From positions 1,698,501 to 1,762,500 of the forward strand of contig JAWHQI010000327.1 of NCBI GenBank assembly GCA_033032865.1: 64,000 nucleotides of DNA, written 5' to 3'. The position numbers and the translations under genes are program-made. This document shows, in pieces, positions 23,223 through 32,764 of this stretch. Below the pieces are notes generated by a model. The model had not been told where the DNA came from. It did no database searches and saw only the letters and a list, made by a program, of their open reading frames with translations. The stretch's first letter is position 1, and each line of letters starts with the position of its first letter. This DNA is from Dactylorhiza incarnata (lineage: Eukaryota > Streptophyta > Magnoliopsida > Asparagales > Orchidaceae).

Positions 23223-24548
23223 ATGGCAGGGAAGAACGCTGTTTTGGAAAGATTTTCAGTGGAGAAGTTCGATGGTAGTGGGAATTTTAGCCTATGGCAG
23301 ATTCGAGTTAAGGATATGTTGGTTCAACAAGGTTTGATTCGAGTCTTGCGGGGGCGCGACAAATTATCCACGGCGATGAAAGATGAGGAATGGAAGGATC
23401 TTGATGAAAAAGCCACGAGCACAATCAGGATGTGTGTTGCTGACCAGGTGCTCTTCAACATCGGGACTGAAGAGACGGCAGTCGAGCTTTGGGAGAAGCT
23501 GGAGCGACTGTACTTGGCAAAATCCGCGACGACAAGATTGTTGCTGAAGCAGCGCCTCTATGCGTTGAAGATGCAGGAAGGTGGCAACCTACAGGAACAC
23601 TTCAATGTGTTCAACGGTCTTCTGAGCCAATTGCATGTGGTTGGCTTGAAGGTAGAGGAAGAAGACAAAGCCCTCTTGCTTCTTACCTCGCTCCCAGCGT
23701 CATACAAGCACATGGTGACTACGCTCCTATATGGGAAAGATACGGTGGGGCTGGAAGAAGTCACGTCGGCGCTGTTATCCAGTCAGATGTTAAAGGACCC
23801 CACTCCTAGGGGTGACCAAATCATGGTACCGCATGAACGCGGGAGGAGTTTTGACAGAGGATCGTGCAGTGCACGAGCTCGGTCGGCGTCGAAGAAGGCA
23901 GTGAAGTGTTACCACTGCAGACAGGTTGGTCACATTAGGAGAAATTGTCCGCAGCGTGCAGGAAGTTCTGGAACTTCGAAGGATGTCCAAGATGCGGGCA
24001 TGGTGACACTCGACCTGGAAGGAGATGGCAGATTTTATTGCGTCACTGAGAGTCAGAGTGACTCTGATAGCTGGATTTTGGATTATGGTGCCTCGCAGCA
24101 CATTTGCTCAGATGCGGCGATGTTCAGTTCACTGGAGGTGACGTCTGGGTCGGTCTTTCTGGGAGACGGCTCAACATGTGAGGTCACAGGGATTGGGACG
24201 GTGAACTTGCAGATGCATGGTGGAGCTGTGTGTAGACTTGAGCGGGTACATCTGGTACCTAAGCTGCGCAGGAATCTGATTTCATTGGGCAAATTGGACT
24301 CCGGTGGGTGCAGTTTTGCATCGAGAGGTGGAGTTCTGACGGTGAGGCGAGGGCGCACCGTGCTCATGCGAGCTATGAAGCGCAGTAGTTTGTACTGGCT
24401 GATGGGGACCACGATGCGAGGTGGTGAGCCCGTGATTTCTGCGACCGACGGTGTGGATGGTCGAGGTGGTGCAGTGGATCGCCCTTCCGTGACTCGGGTT
24501 CAACGAGTCAGTTTTTGCGATCCGGTTGCGTCGACATTCCGGGGTTGA
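23223..24548 (+). CDS. Copia gag-protease polyprotein (441 aa)
   Basis: The start chosen is the ATG at 23223, since upstream codons in this frame are not ATG. Gag N-terminal motif FDGSGNFSLWQIRV and a UBN2-like helical core (WEKLERLYLAKS, LYALKMQEGGNLQEHFNVF) are followed by a CCHC knuckle (CYHCRQVGHIRRNC, about residues 229-242). Protease follows with WILDYGASQHIC near residue 287; the usual DSGA reads DYGA, so catalysis is doubtful. The protein ends before integrase. The frame is fully open, unlike every other gag here. It would package its own RNA, with polymerase from a relative; this is inference. Confidence 0.9.
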   Translation: MAGKNAVLERFSVEKFDGSGNFSLWQIRVKDMLVQQGLIRVLRGRDKLSTAMKDEEWKDLDEKATSTIRMCVADQVLFNIGTEETAVELWEKLERLYLAKSATTRLLLKQRLYALKMQEGGNLQEHFNVFNGLLSQLHVVGLKVEEEDKALLLLTSLPASYKHMVTTLLYGKDTVGLEEVTSALLSSQMLKDPTPRGDQIMVPHERGRSFDRGSCSARARSASKKAVKCYHCRQVGHIRRNCPQRAGSSGTSKDVQDAGMVTLDLEGDGRFYCVTESQSDSDSWILDYGASQHICSDAAMFSSLEVTSGSVFLGDGSTCEVTGIGTVNLQMHGGAVCRLERVHLVPKLRRNLISLGKLDSGGCSFASRGGVLTVRRGRTVLMRAMKRSSLYWLMGTTMRGGEPVISATDGVDGRGGAVDRPSVTRVQRVSFCDPVASTFRG

Positions 24549-24669
24549 GCCCAAGCAAAGATGAGTCGACTGGAGCAGGTCGACTGACGCCTCGAGCTTT
24601 GAGGTAGTGCTTCGCGCAGTTGGTGCTTCGTGCAAGTGGTGGTTCTGGATCCCGAACCAAGGTGGTGAT

Positions 24670-25057
24670 TGTTATATTTGGTTCGGTGTATATATAGAAA
24701 TATATATATTCTTTTATATATATATATAAAGGATATATATATATATAGTGTCTTTTATATATAACCGTGAACCACGTGAATTGCCAGCCCCCATTTATTA
24801 TTGGCATGAGTTTCTTTGAAAAGTTAGCCTTGGGAGAACCGCCAGGAAGAAAATATTGGCTGTAACCACCCGTGAGAATGGAAGACTTGCAGCCGCATGC
24901 CTTGGAATTAGTAGAACCGCCTGGGAGAATAAAAAGCCAGTCATGCGTGGGTTATTTGATACCGAAAACCAGAGGGGAAGCCGCCTGTACATCTTTGGAG
25001 GAGAAGCAGGCCGCCTGCAGCTTCTGGATCGCCAGCCCTCTTCCTTCTCTCTCTCCT

Positions 25058-25100
<43 letters not shown>

Positions 25101-25475
25101 CGACGGAGAGGCCGTCGGCCTCGTGGTGTTTCGCCGTTGGAGAGGGAGGTGTTGTCGGGCTTGGCGGAGAACGTCGTGGACGACGAAGGCTTGCGTGCGT
25201 GCAGTTGGCCTTGACGACGTTTGTCTCCGGTGGTGGCGTTGGTCTCCGGTGGTGGTTGCGGTTGGACGTCGGACTTGACGTCGAAGGTTCCGACGAACCT
25301 TGTGCGTCCGCTGGGCGGATTGCAGTCCAGATCTTCTACCTTTCCTGCGGATCGTGCGCGTCCGGCGCGTCCGTGGCATTTTGTATCGGACATTATCTGT
25401 TATTTTGAATATTATAAATATTATTGCCGCTAATATTTTTTCCCTTGCGTTTTGTCCGGCGCCGATTTCCTAACA
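24670..25475 (+). repeat. 3' LTR of the young copia
   Basis: Near-identical to 22261-23074, starting TGTTATATTTGG and ending TTTCCTAACA. Most differences seen are G/A or C/T. The (CT)n run is shorter than in the 5' copy. Confidence 0.92.
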
Positions 25476-25484
25476 TGTCCAACA

Positions 25485-26008
25485 TTGACAATGCTAGGTA
25501 ATCGAGAAGCAACAACAAGAAATTCATGTATGTCAGTCCAGATAAATCGTACTGAATTCTCAGGTTATGATGATAAAAATATAGCACATCGTGTATTGCT
25601 CACTGATGATGGATGCTTCTGCAGTTGTCATAATATGATCTTATATCATGTCCCTTTGTGCTTATATGATTGTTTCACTTGCATCTAGACGTATTTCATA
25701 TGAGTAGTTTGTATCTGACTTTTATACAATATCTAGTTACAAAAATACGTACAGTGGAAGTTTCCAGGGTATTCCAGATACTACTAGGTGACAACCATTA
25801 GACGCAACACGAGGTATTATTGAGCTCCAACCACCTACTTTAATATGAAGTACTAGACGCTCTTAAACTCGTCGACATCATAATACAATGGATGAACACA
25901 TTGATCGCAGTAATAAAAGATGTGGTATTTGTAAAAATTTGGGACACAATCGAGCAACTTGTCCCACAAATCCAAAAAATAGAATATTAGAATTTATTTG
26001 TCTATAAA
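25485..26008 (+). pseudogene. MULE transposase fragment, part 2: SWIM and zinc knuckle
   Basis: The frame continues from 12636 through TMLGNREATTRN to a SWIM-like finger (CFCSCHNMILYHVPL, expected CxC...CxH) and ends at TAG 25687. In a shifted frame, with several stops, are a YE-FVSDFYTISSYK-like segment and, at 25889-26008, a CCHC knuckle (CGICKNLGHNRATCP). This order, SWIM then Y-rich block then knuckle, is that of MURA-type transposases. The finger appears to lack the last histidine, which with the stops marks a dead gene. Confidence 0.75.
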
Positions 26009-26619
26009 ATTTTATTTCATCTACTTCAATATTTGTAACAATGCATTGTTCTAATTTTTTTCAGACGCTTTGGAGGAATGCGCTAGTTGTGGCAAGGAAT
26101 GAATCACTACCTATTTGAAGACGTTTTGGAGGACTTTTTTAGCCGTTTTATTTTAACATGTGTTCATTTTGTAAAACTGCACTTTAAATTATGCTCCTAA
26201 ATTGTTATCAATCAATCGAAACATCCGCCATTAACAAATACCAATCAGCCGCTGATTACAATTACCAATCCACCAATTAATAGCCCTATTTTAAGAAATA
26301 GGAAATTTGTCTAAAAAATGCGTAATTAATATTTTTGGTGCCTTTATTCCTAAACATCCGCCAAATACAATTACCAATCATCCGAAACACTTTAATTATA
26401 AACATCCGACATTTTCCTGCACCTGTCAGGCTAAAAAAGCAAAAGGGGGCTATTATGGAAAGGGTTATTGAAAAAGGAATATTCGTATACTTCTGGTTTA
26501 AAACATGGCTATTCCGGAAATTTGTCCGCGAGAGAGATATATATAGAGAGAGGTAGAGAGAAATTAATTTTTTAGTTAAAAATTTACATTTTTTTACAAA
26601 ATAAAAATAGGAATATTGA

Positions 26620-26814
26620 TTCATATTTTTTACGGTCATTTTAAGTACTCGTATGTATATGTTTTGAATAAAAGAAGTCTGTTCATATGCGGGCGCAACC
26701 CGCTCATATACGGGCGCAACCCGCTTATATGCACACACATAGACCCTCATGATAAATGTCGCCGTCCACGACAAATGTTGCCCGCACGAGGGAGCCCCCT
26801 TGCATTGTCACTCG
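26620..26814 (+). mobile_element. Helitron-like element, 3' part
   Basis: The family core 'acggtcattttaagtact' (26631) is followed by two GGGCGCAACCCGC palindromes, two units of the CGACAAATGTCG type (26749-26780), a GC hairpin, and the end GTCACTCG followed by T and (TG/TA)n. Its 5' end is not clear; it may begin in the TATATATAG tract after 26537. Confidence 0.5.
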
Positions 26815-26995
26815 TGTGTGTGTATATATATATCTTTATTATATAAACCAATATACATATTTGGAAGCACATCAAGAATCAAATTTGGACCGTCCGATTA
26901 AGCAGCATCTAAAATTGGCCGTCAGATTCAAAGATTAGGGCCTGCAAATAGCAAAACCTTCAAAATAGCCCGTACCTCAACTATTTGAAATCCCG

Positions 26996-27460
26996 ATTTC
27001 CGCTTCCGTGAAAAAAACGCCCAGGACGGTGCCCCGTGCTCCCTCTGCCGCATGCGGCGGAGCCGCCGGCGGCCTGCCCGTCACCCACCGGCGGGTTCGC
27101 CGGCCTCCGGCGAACCCGCCGGGGGTTGTCCGGTAGCGAGCGGGCAGGGCCACCGCCGGCGGTGGCCTTGCCCATGAGACCCCGTCGCCCACCGGCGGGT
27201 TCGCCGTCCTCCGGCGAACCCGCCGGGGGTTGTCCGACAGCGAGCGGACAGGGCCACCGCCGGCGGTGGCCATGCCTGCTCGCTGCCGGACAACCCCCGA
27301 CGGGTTCGCCAGATTGCGTCTCATGGGCAGGGCCACCACCGGCGGTGGCCCTGCCCGCTCGCTGTCGGCGAACCCGCCGGTGGGCGACGGGCAGGCCGCT
27401 GGTGGCGGCAGAGGGAGCACAGGGCACCGTCCTAGGCGTTTTTTCCGTGGAAGCGGAAAT
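26996..27460. repeat. GC-rich foldback (imperfect palindrome, about 465 bp)
   Basis: The left arm (26996-27060: 'tttccgcttccgtg', 'acgcccaggacggtgcc') pairs with the right arm (27400-27460). The centre holds two direct copies (from 27072 and 27186) of a block made of ACCGGCGGGTTCGCC and its inverse, plus GCCACCGCCGGCGGTGGC palindromes, and an inverted third copy. Composition changes sharply at both edges. Confidence 0.85.
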
Positions 27461-27489
27461 GGTGGGGGGGGGGGGGATTTGGATTTTTT

Positions 27490-27860
27490 TCTTATTTATT
27501 TAATTTCTCTTTTAATAAATAATTAAATAAATTAAATTTCTCCATAATATTTAAATGTAGAAAACTTTAAAATTTTAGGATATATTGATGGGGGCGGGCG
27601 AAGCCCGCCGAGGGGGCGGGCGAAGCCCTCCTTGAATACCAAGCGGGCGAAGTCCTTGCGAGGGGGCCGTATTTATTTATTTTATCTTTTAATGAATAAT
27701 TAAATAAATTAACTTTCTTCATAATATTTAAATGTAGAAAATTTTAAAATTGTAGGATATATTGACGGGGGCGGGCGAAGCCCGCCTTGAATGCCAAGCG
27801 GGCGAAGCCCCGACGAGGGGGTCGGGCGGGCGAAGCCCACTTGATTACGGGCGTAGCCCG
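27490..27860. repeat. Tandem duplication, period about 178 bp, with GGGCGAAGCCC hairpins
   Basis: 'taaatgtagaaaa(c/t)ttt' to 'gatatattga(t/c)gggggcgggcgaag' occurs twice (about 27490-27668 and 27670-27860). Each copy has an AT-rich half and a half with several CGGGC-GAA-GCCCG palindromes. Confidence 0.8.
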
Positions 27861-27903
27861 CACCAACGCATCGAGAACGGGCGAAGCCCGTTCGAAGATG
27901 CTA

Positions 27904-27904
<1 letters not shown>

Positions 27905-27944
<40 letters not shown>
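27905..27944. repeat. (TA)n microsatellite
   Basis: About 40 bp of TA repeats at the 3' edge of Helitron-like element C. Confidence 0.95.
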
Positions 27945-27947
<3 letters not shown>

Positions 27948-28145
27948 AAATATGGATTTGGGGTTTCATGGCAAGATAAATAAGATGTTCATGACTACAT
28001 AAATAAGACATGATTGAATCACAGCCGTTCATCTAAACAACGCTATCCCCGTATAAACGCAAACTCACTCTCAAACCTATTTTCTATCGCAAACCTACTC
28101 CTTCCCGGTCTCCACGCCCGCGCTCTTCCACGCCGTCGCTCTTCC

Positions 28146-28248
28146 ATGCCTTCAACCCGAGCAATCACATACGCCCCCTCGCAATTTGAACCTCCCGGCC
28201 CTGACTACGCCCCCAGTGTCTTCTCCAGCCACCGTCCCTCGCAAAAAG
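28146..28248 (+). CDS. Possible host exon 1 (uncertain)
   Basis: ATG at 28146 opens 34 codons (MPSTRAITYAPSQFEPPGP...) that end at AAAAAG followed by GTAAGC, a good plant donor site. The upstream C/T-rich, AT-poor stretch (28020-28140) could be a 5' UTR, or coding in the same frame from 28014. The copia at 28272 would lie in the intron. After one TSD copy, GTAG at 35521-35524 is a plausible acceptor, and the phase fits exon 2. No protein family was recognised. This is a guess from splice signals and composition. Confidence 0.22.
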
Positions 28249-28271
28249 GTAAGCCCTATTAAAGCAATTGG

Positions 28272-29525
28272 TGTTGGAATATTTTCTTCTATATTCCTAT
28301 ATTAATATACAAAGTGATATATTTTCGTTTTTTAAAAAACTTTAACAGAAACAGCAGATCTATATATATATGAATAGCAATATTAATAAAATTGCATGAA
28401 GAGGATGAGAAATAAAATAGAGTAATTTATAGTTCAGAAACGAGTATGGGTAAGGCGTGTGGTCACTGCCCTAAAGAAGTTGCATCACCCTCCGGCAGGG
28501 CTTTCAACCGATGCTCACTCCTCTAAGGTACAACACCCGGCTAGATCCCGAAACTCCGATGTGCGCGGATACCGAAAAAGCACAGAGCACCCGAACAACC
28601 ACTTGATGAAGCAAATGTAAAGAAGAGGAATCACGTAGAAGATCGTTAAAACAGAGAGAGCGTAAGAGCATATATGAGAGCGATGGTTCTTTCTGAGAAG
28701 AACGACAATATATAAAGACAGAAAATCTCCGGAAAAGGAGGATCTTGAAAACGGCAATATTAAAACCATAATAAGTATTGATGGTTATAATTGGAAGGAT
28801 CATAATCAGGAAGATAAACGTTGAATATTTCCAACGTAAATAATGGCGAGAAACACGCGTAAAAGAGCGGTTAAGAAAGCGCGTTAAACGGCAGAACGCG
28901 TGAAAGCAATTCGACGCAGCGTCGAATCCCAATCGACGCAGCTTTGAATTCCACTCAAAGCAACACGACGCGAAGCGGGTGCGTCGAAATCAATTCGACG
29001 CAGCTTCGACTGGAGAATACCCTATCGACGCAACTTTGAATGCCAGTCGACGCAGGTTCGAGATCTGGTCGACGCAGCTCTGGCAGTCGTCGCGACTTCG
29101 AGTTTCACTCGACGCAAGTCGACTTCTATTCGACGTTACTCTGAATAAAACTCTAAAACTATTTTGTACAAAAAATACAATTCAATTATTCCCCAAATCC
29201 GGATCCGGATCCGGATCCGGTCCGGTCCGGTCCGGTGCGGTGCGTGCGCTCGCGCGCGTGTGGTTCATAGATTCTCCTTATGTTCTTTTGAACAAATAAG
29301 AATGAGTGAAAACATATATATACCCTCTAACCAGAAAACAAATGAGCATGGTGGGACTAATGGGTTCATCCTTTTATTTATGAAAGGTTTCCCTCCAAAT
29401 TATTTGGTTCCCTCCAATTTGGTTTTGGAGCTTTTCATCAAATATGAATAGCCAAACATCAAACACCATACAACGCTCCAAAGAACATTTATGAAATAAA
29501 TGTTTTATAAATAAAATTCTTAACA
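28272..29525 (-). repeat. 3' LTR of the 28272 copia
   Basis: On the minus strand it starts TGTTAAGAATTTT at 29525 after a GGGGGA polypurine run and ends ATATTCCAACA at 28272. It contains a micro-repeat array of (A/T)TCGACGCAG(C/G) units (28909-29140) and a GGATCC/GGTCC run (29200-29235). It is about 35 bp longer than the other LTR, chiefly by one extra micro-repeat block. Confidence 0.92.
28909..29140. repeat. Array of TCGACGCAG micro-repeats
   Basis: Around ten ATTCGACGCAGCTT or GTCGACGCAG units are spaced irregularly in the U3 region. The shorter counterpart in the 5' LTR is at 34885-35090. Confidence 0.88.
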
Positions 29526-30131
29526 ATCCCCCACAAAAGCAAAAAACTAAAATGCAAACTTCATAAGTTTGATATTACTAATAATAAATAAAATCAAATG
29601 CAAATTTGCTTCATCAAGTTTTATCTATTGTAATGGGTATAGGTGGAATGGTTACCTTGAACCTATACTTAGTAATTATTTCCTCTACCGAAGAGTATAA
29701 TATGCCAGAGACTTTGAATTATAAACCTTGGACCGGTAAGTTAGATAAGCACACAAAAGATTGGTTGTTCTTGGGTTATGGCGGTGGGCGCGTTAATGGC
29801 CATGCGCATTCCTTGATTTTTCATGAGAGTTATTTTGGGTTCAGCCCGGATCCCAAAGTTGCGGCCTCACAACCCCCACATAGGTGGTGCCTCAAGAGAT
29901 ATTCGTAACCATATCTCGCAAAGGTATATGCCTTTGGAAACCATTAAGAACTTTACGCTCATCCTATCTTGTTACGTAGAGCACAACATCATAGGAATGA
30001 GGAGAAGGTTTTCTCAACCTTACAATTTGTGCTCCCAACTACGCTACATCAACGACTTCGTTTCTACCACATTGAACCCACTTCATGGGATCTCCAATCA
30101 CATGGGTTGGGTATCCAACGTTGGCAGCAAA

Positions 30132-31094
30132 TTATGTGGGCTTAAGCCTCATTCCCCTCGATGACAACAATATCTCCTTTCGGGATAATCCCTTGGTAAG
30201 ATTATCGGCCAGATTCAATTCTGACTTTACGTAATTTAGTGATATCACTTCTTTTCTTCTTTGCTTCTCGGACTTGTACCTGATTCTCATGAACTTATTC
30301 ATTTTTGCATTAGTGTTATTTGAAGCAGTTAAATCAATCATAGATTTATTATCACAATGCAAAGAAATAGCACGTATAGGTTTTGCAAGTAAAGGAATTT
30401 CTGAAAGTAAATTCTTAAGCCATTCGGCTTCGGCACGCGCAGTGTCTAAAGCTATCAGCTCGGATTCCATGGTACTTCTTGAAATCATAGTTTGCTTTGT
30501 AGATGCCCATGAAATGGCGGCTCCTCCAAGGAGGAAAACATATCTGATAGTAGACTTAACGTCTAAGGAATCAGTTACCCAATTGGCATCTGAATATCCT
30601 TCTAAGACTTCAGGATAACCCGTATACACTAATTTATAGTCCAAAGTTCCGCGAAGGTATTTAAATATTCTAGTTAAGGCTATCCAGTGATCATCACTTG
30701 GATTACTAGTATATCTACTAAGCCTGCATACAACATATGAAATATCGGGTCTAGTGTGATTAGCAATATAAATCAGTGACCCTATCATTTGTGCATACCT
30801 ATGTTGGTCGATAGGTTCACCTAAATTCTTACATAACTTAATACTAGCATCATAAGGAGTAGAAGCAGGTGTGGAATCAAATAGATTGAATTTATGTAAC
30901 ATTTTCTCAATCGAGTGAGAAAGAGATAATGAAACATTGGAATCTGATTTTGCTAATTTCATTCCCAAAATGACATTAGCTTCTCCTAAATCTTTCATAT
31001 CAAATTTAGATGATAAATTGTTTTTAGTGTTATTAACAAATTTAATTGAGCTTCCAAAGATTAAAATGTCATCTACATAGAGACATAAAATCAC
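30132..31094 (-). pseudogene. Copia RT C-terminal half and RNase H
   Basis: The piece opens with [12 protein letters not shown], an intact YVDD active site. It continues through [22 protein letters not shown]-like [18 protein letters not shown] and then RNase H ([38 protein letters not shown]) to the pol end [15 protein letters not shown]. The upstream RT half is in another frame at 31191-31691. RNase H would remove the RNA template. Confidence 0.92.
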
Positions 31095-31190
31095 ATATTC
31101 ATTTTCTTCTTGTTTTGCATAAATGCATTTATCATATTCATTAGATATAAATCCAAATGATAATACTACGGAGTCAAATTTTTGGTGCCA

Positions 31191-31691
31191 TTATTTTGGT
31201 GCTTGTTTGAAACCATACAGAGATTTAATTAACTTACATACTTTGGTTTCTTGTCCTTTAACTACAAAACCTTCGGGTTGAGACATGTAGACTTCTTCAT
31301 CTAAGTCTCCATGCAAGAAAGAGGGTTTTACGTCCATTTGATGAATAATTAATTTATGGATCGAAGCTAAGGCTACTAGAATGCGAAGAGATGTAATCCT
31401 AGCTACGGGAGCATAGGTATCCAAATAATCTATCCCTTGTTTTTGCGCATAGCCTTTAGCAACAAGGCGAGCCTTATATTTTTCTATGGAACCATCAGGA
31501 TTTAATTTCTTCCTAAAGATCCATCTACAACCTATGGCTCTGGTACCGGTAGGAAGATCAGTTAAAATCCAGGTTTTGTTTTCTAGAATAGAATTAATTT
31601 CGGCATTTATGGCTTCTTTCCAAAAAGGAGAGTCAGATGATGTCATAGCTTCCTCATATGAATTTGGATCTCCTTCAACTAGGTAAGTCAA
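31191..31691 (-). pseudogene. Copia RT N-terminal half
   Basis: The sequence has ALNA-like FWKEAINAEINSI, WILTDLPTGTRAIGCRWIF, ARLVAKGYAQKQGIDYLDTYAPVARI, HQMDVKPSFLHGDLDEEVYMSQP and ends LYGFKQAPK. A frame change near 31190 separates it from the YVDD half. The rest of the RT signature is intact. Confidence 0.92.
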
Positions 31692-31743
31692 GTAATCCTC
31701 TCCAAATGTTCTTTCGGTTCTAACCCTTTTGCTTCTTCTAGGT

Positions 31744-32514
31744 TCACCAATTTCTAATGGAATCTATAGAAGAGGAAGGTTGAATTGAGCTAGAAGAAGG
31801 TTGAGATGTGCTGTCTATTTTATATGGGAATTTATCTTCGAAATAAACGACATCTCTGGCTTCTATTATAGCATTGTTTGATATTTCACTAATTAGAGAG
31901 TTGGTGATAAGAAACCTGTTAGCACTACTATCAGAAGCATAACCTATAAAGATGGAATCTAATGTTTTAGGTCCTATTTTCTTTCTTTTAGGTTCAGGAT
32001 TTGCTACCTTAGCCAAACACCCCCACACTCGAAGAATTAGGAGGTTAGGTTTCCTTAATTTAAATAATTCAAAAGGAGTTTTGTCATTATGTTTTGAAGG
32101 AATTCTATTCAAGATGAAAGAGGAGGTGAGCAACGCTTCACCCCAAAGATTTTCTGGGGCACCAGACTCGACTAACATGGCATTGACCATGTTCATCAAG
32201 GTCCGATTTTTGCGTTCAGCTACACCATTCGATTAGGGAGAATATGGAGCAGTTACTTGATGAATAATCCCATGTTCTTGGCAAAACTGGGTTAGTTCAT
32301 TCGAAGTGTATTCTCCAACTCGGTCAGATCTGAGAATTTTGATCGATGATTCTAATTGATTTTCTACTTTCGCTTTGAAAATCTTAAAATATGAGAAAAC
32401 TTCATCTTTAGTTTTTAATAAATATATGTAACAAAATTTAGTGAAATCATCAATAAAAGTTACAAAAAAATTTATTTTCACCTCTAGTAGGTTGGCGGTT
32501 TGAGTCACACACAT
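31744..32514 (-). pseudogene. Copia integrase, interrupted
   Basis: 32514-32233 carries VTFIDDFTKFCYIYLLKTKDE and LRSDRVGEYTSNE, where the second catalytic D is kept but DNGGEY reads DRVGEY. A stop at the 'SP*SNGVAERKN' point (about 32233) separates it from 32199-31744, which has NMVNAMLVESGAPENLWGEA, RIPSKHNDKTPFEL, VWGCLAKV and FIGYA. The zinc-binding part upstream (32515-32760) is degraded. Confidence 0.88.
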
Positions 32515-32764
32515 CCCGAGTGAATTAACTCTAAAGGTTTTGAAGTTCTTTCCACTGTTTTAAAAGGTTTTCTACAAAATTTAGATTGTACACATATTTC
32601 ACATCTAGAACTTGGCGCAATATTAAATTTTAGAATTAAATTTAAAGACATCATTCTTTTCATAGAATCTGAATTTACATGTCCTAACCTGGCATGCCAA
32701 AAATCTGAATTTGAGTATGAAACATAAGAAGATGAAATTTGATTTATCTCTAAATCAGCAACAT

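Larger units (their letters stand above)
22261..25475 (+). mobile_element. Young gag-protease-only Ty1/copia element, TSD TGTCC
   Basis: Two LTRs of about 810 bp flank a 1.6-kb internal region with PBS, one gag-protease ORF and a polypurine stretch (AAGGTGGTGA before 24670). TGTCC flanks it exactly (22256-22260 and 25476-25480). By eye the LTRs differ at only about seven or eight bases plus microsatellite length, so the insertion is recent. Integrase, RT and RNase H are absent, so it depends on another copia for movement. It resembles Tork/Tnt1-type elements. Confidence 0.92.
12637..25484 (-). mobile_element. SIRE/Maximus-type Ty1/copia retrotransposon, TSD TTGAC
   Basis: Both LTRs, PBS (20888-20899), polypurine tract (14016-14030) and gag-pro-int-RT-RNaseH are present in copia order on the minus strand. 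TTGAC flanks it exactly (12632-12636 and 25485-25489). The element itself is about 9.6 kb; the 5' LTR is split by a younger 3.2-kb copia. It inserted into the MULE transposase. A long non-coding stretch (14016-15856) lies between RNaseH and the 3' LTR, where autonomous SIREs often carry an env-like ORF. Several stops and active-site changes show it is dead. Confidence 0.92.
12066..26527. mobile_element. Mutator-like element (MULE) with long TIRs, host of nested insertions
   Basis: The left end (12066-12275) and the right end (26320-26527) are inverted copies of each other over about 200 bp. Shared landmarks are 'tttccggaatag', 'agaagtatacgaata', 'aatgtcggatgtttata' and 'gtgtttcgg'. Possible 9-bp TSDs are GAGAGAGAG (12057-12065) and GCGAGAGAG (26528-26536), but they lie in GA-rich DNA. 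Between the TIRs are the C-terminal pieces of a MULE transposase. Without the 12.85-kb SIRE insertion the element is about 1.6 kb, so it was already internally deleted. It could move only if another MULE supplied transposase. Confidence 0.75.
26833..27904 (+). mobile_element. Helitron-like element C with canonical CTAG end
   Basis: It starts TCTTTATTATATAAACC after an A and ends with the hairpin AACGGGC-GAA-GCCCGTT, eight spacer bases and CTAG followed by T, which matches the Helitron rule (5' TC, 3' hairpin, CTRR, insertion between A and T). It is flanked by (TA)n on both sides. Inside are a 465-bp GC-rich foldback (26996-27460) and a duplicated AT-rich plus GC-hairpin module (27490-27860). 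No Rep/helicase is encoded. The ORFs at 26977-27526 are artefacts of the palindrome. Confidence 0.6.

Noticed and set aside
26977..27526. Overlapping ORFs of 70-155 codons on both strands
   Set aside because: They all read through the GC-rich foldback, exist on both strands because of the palindrome and have no domain.
29606..30164. Plus-strand ORFs inside the 28272 copia
   Set aside because: They oppose the element's coding strand, have no recognised domain and fall in its 3' non-coding region.
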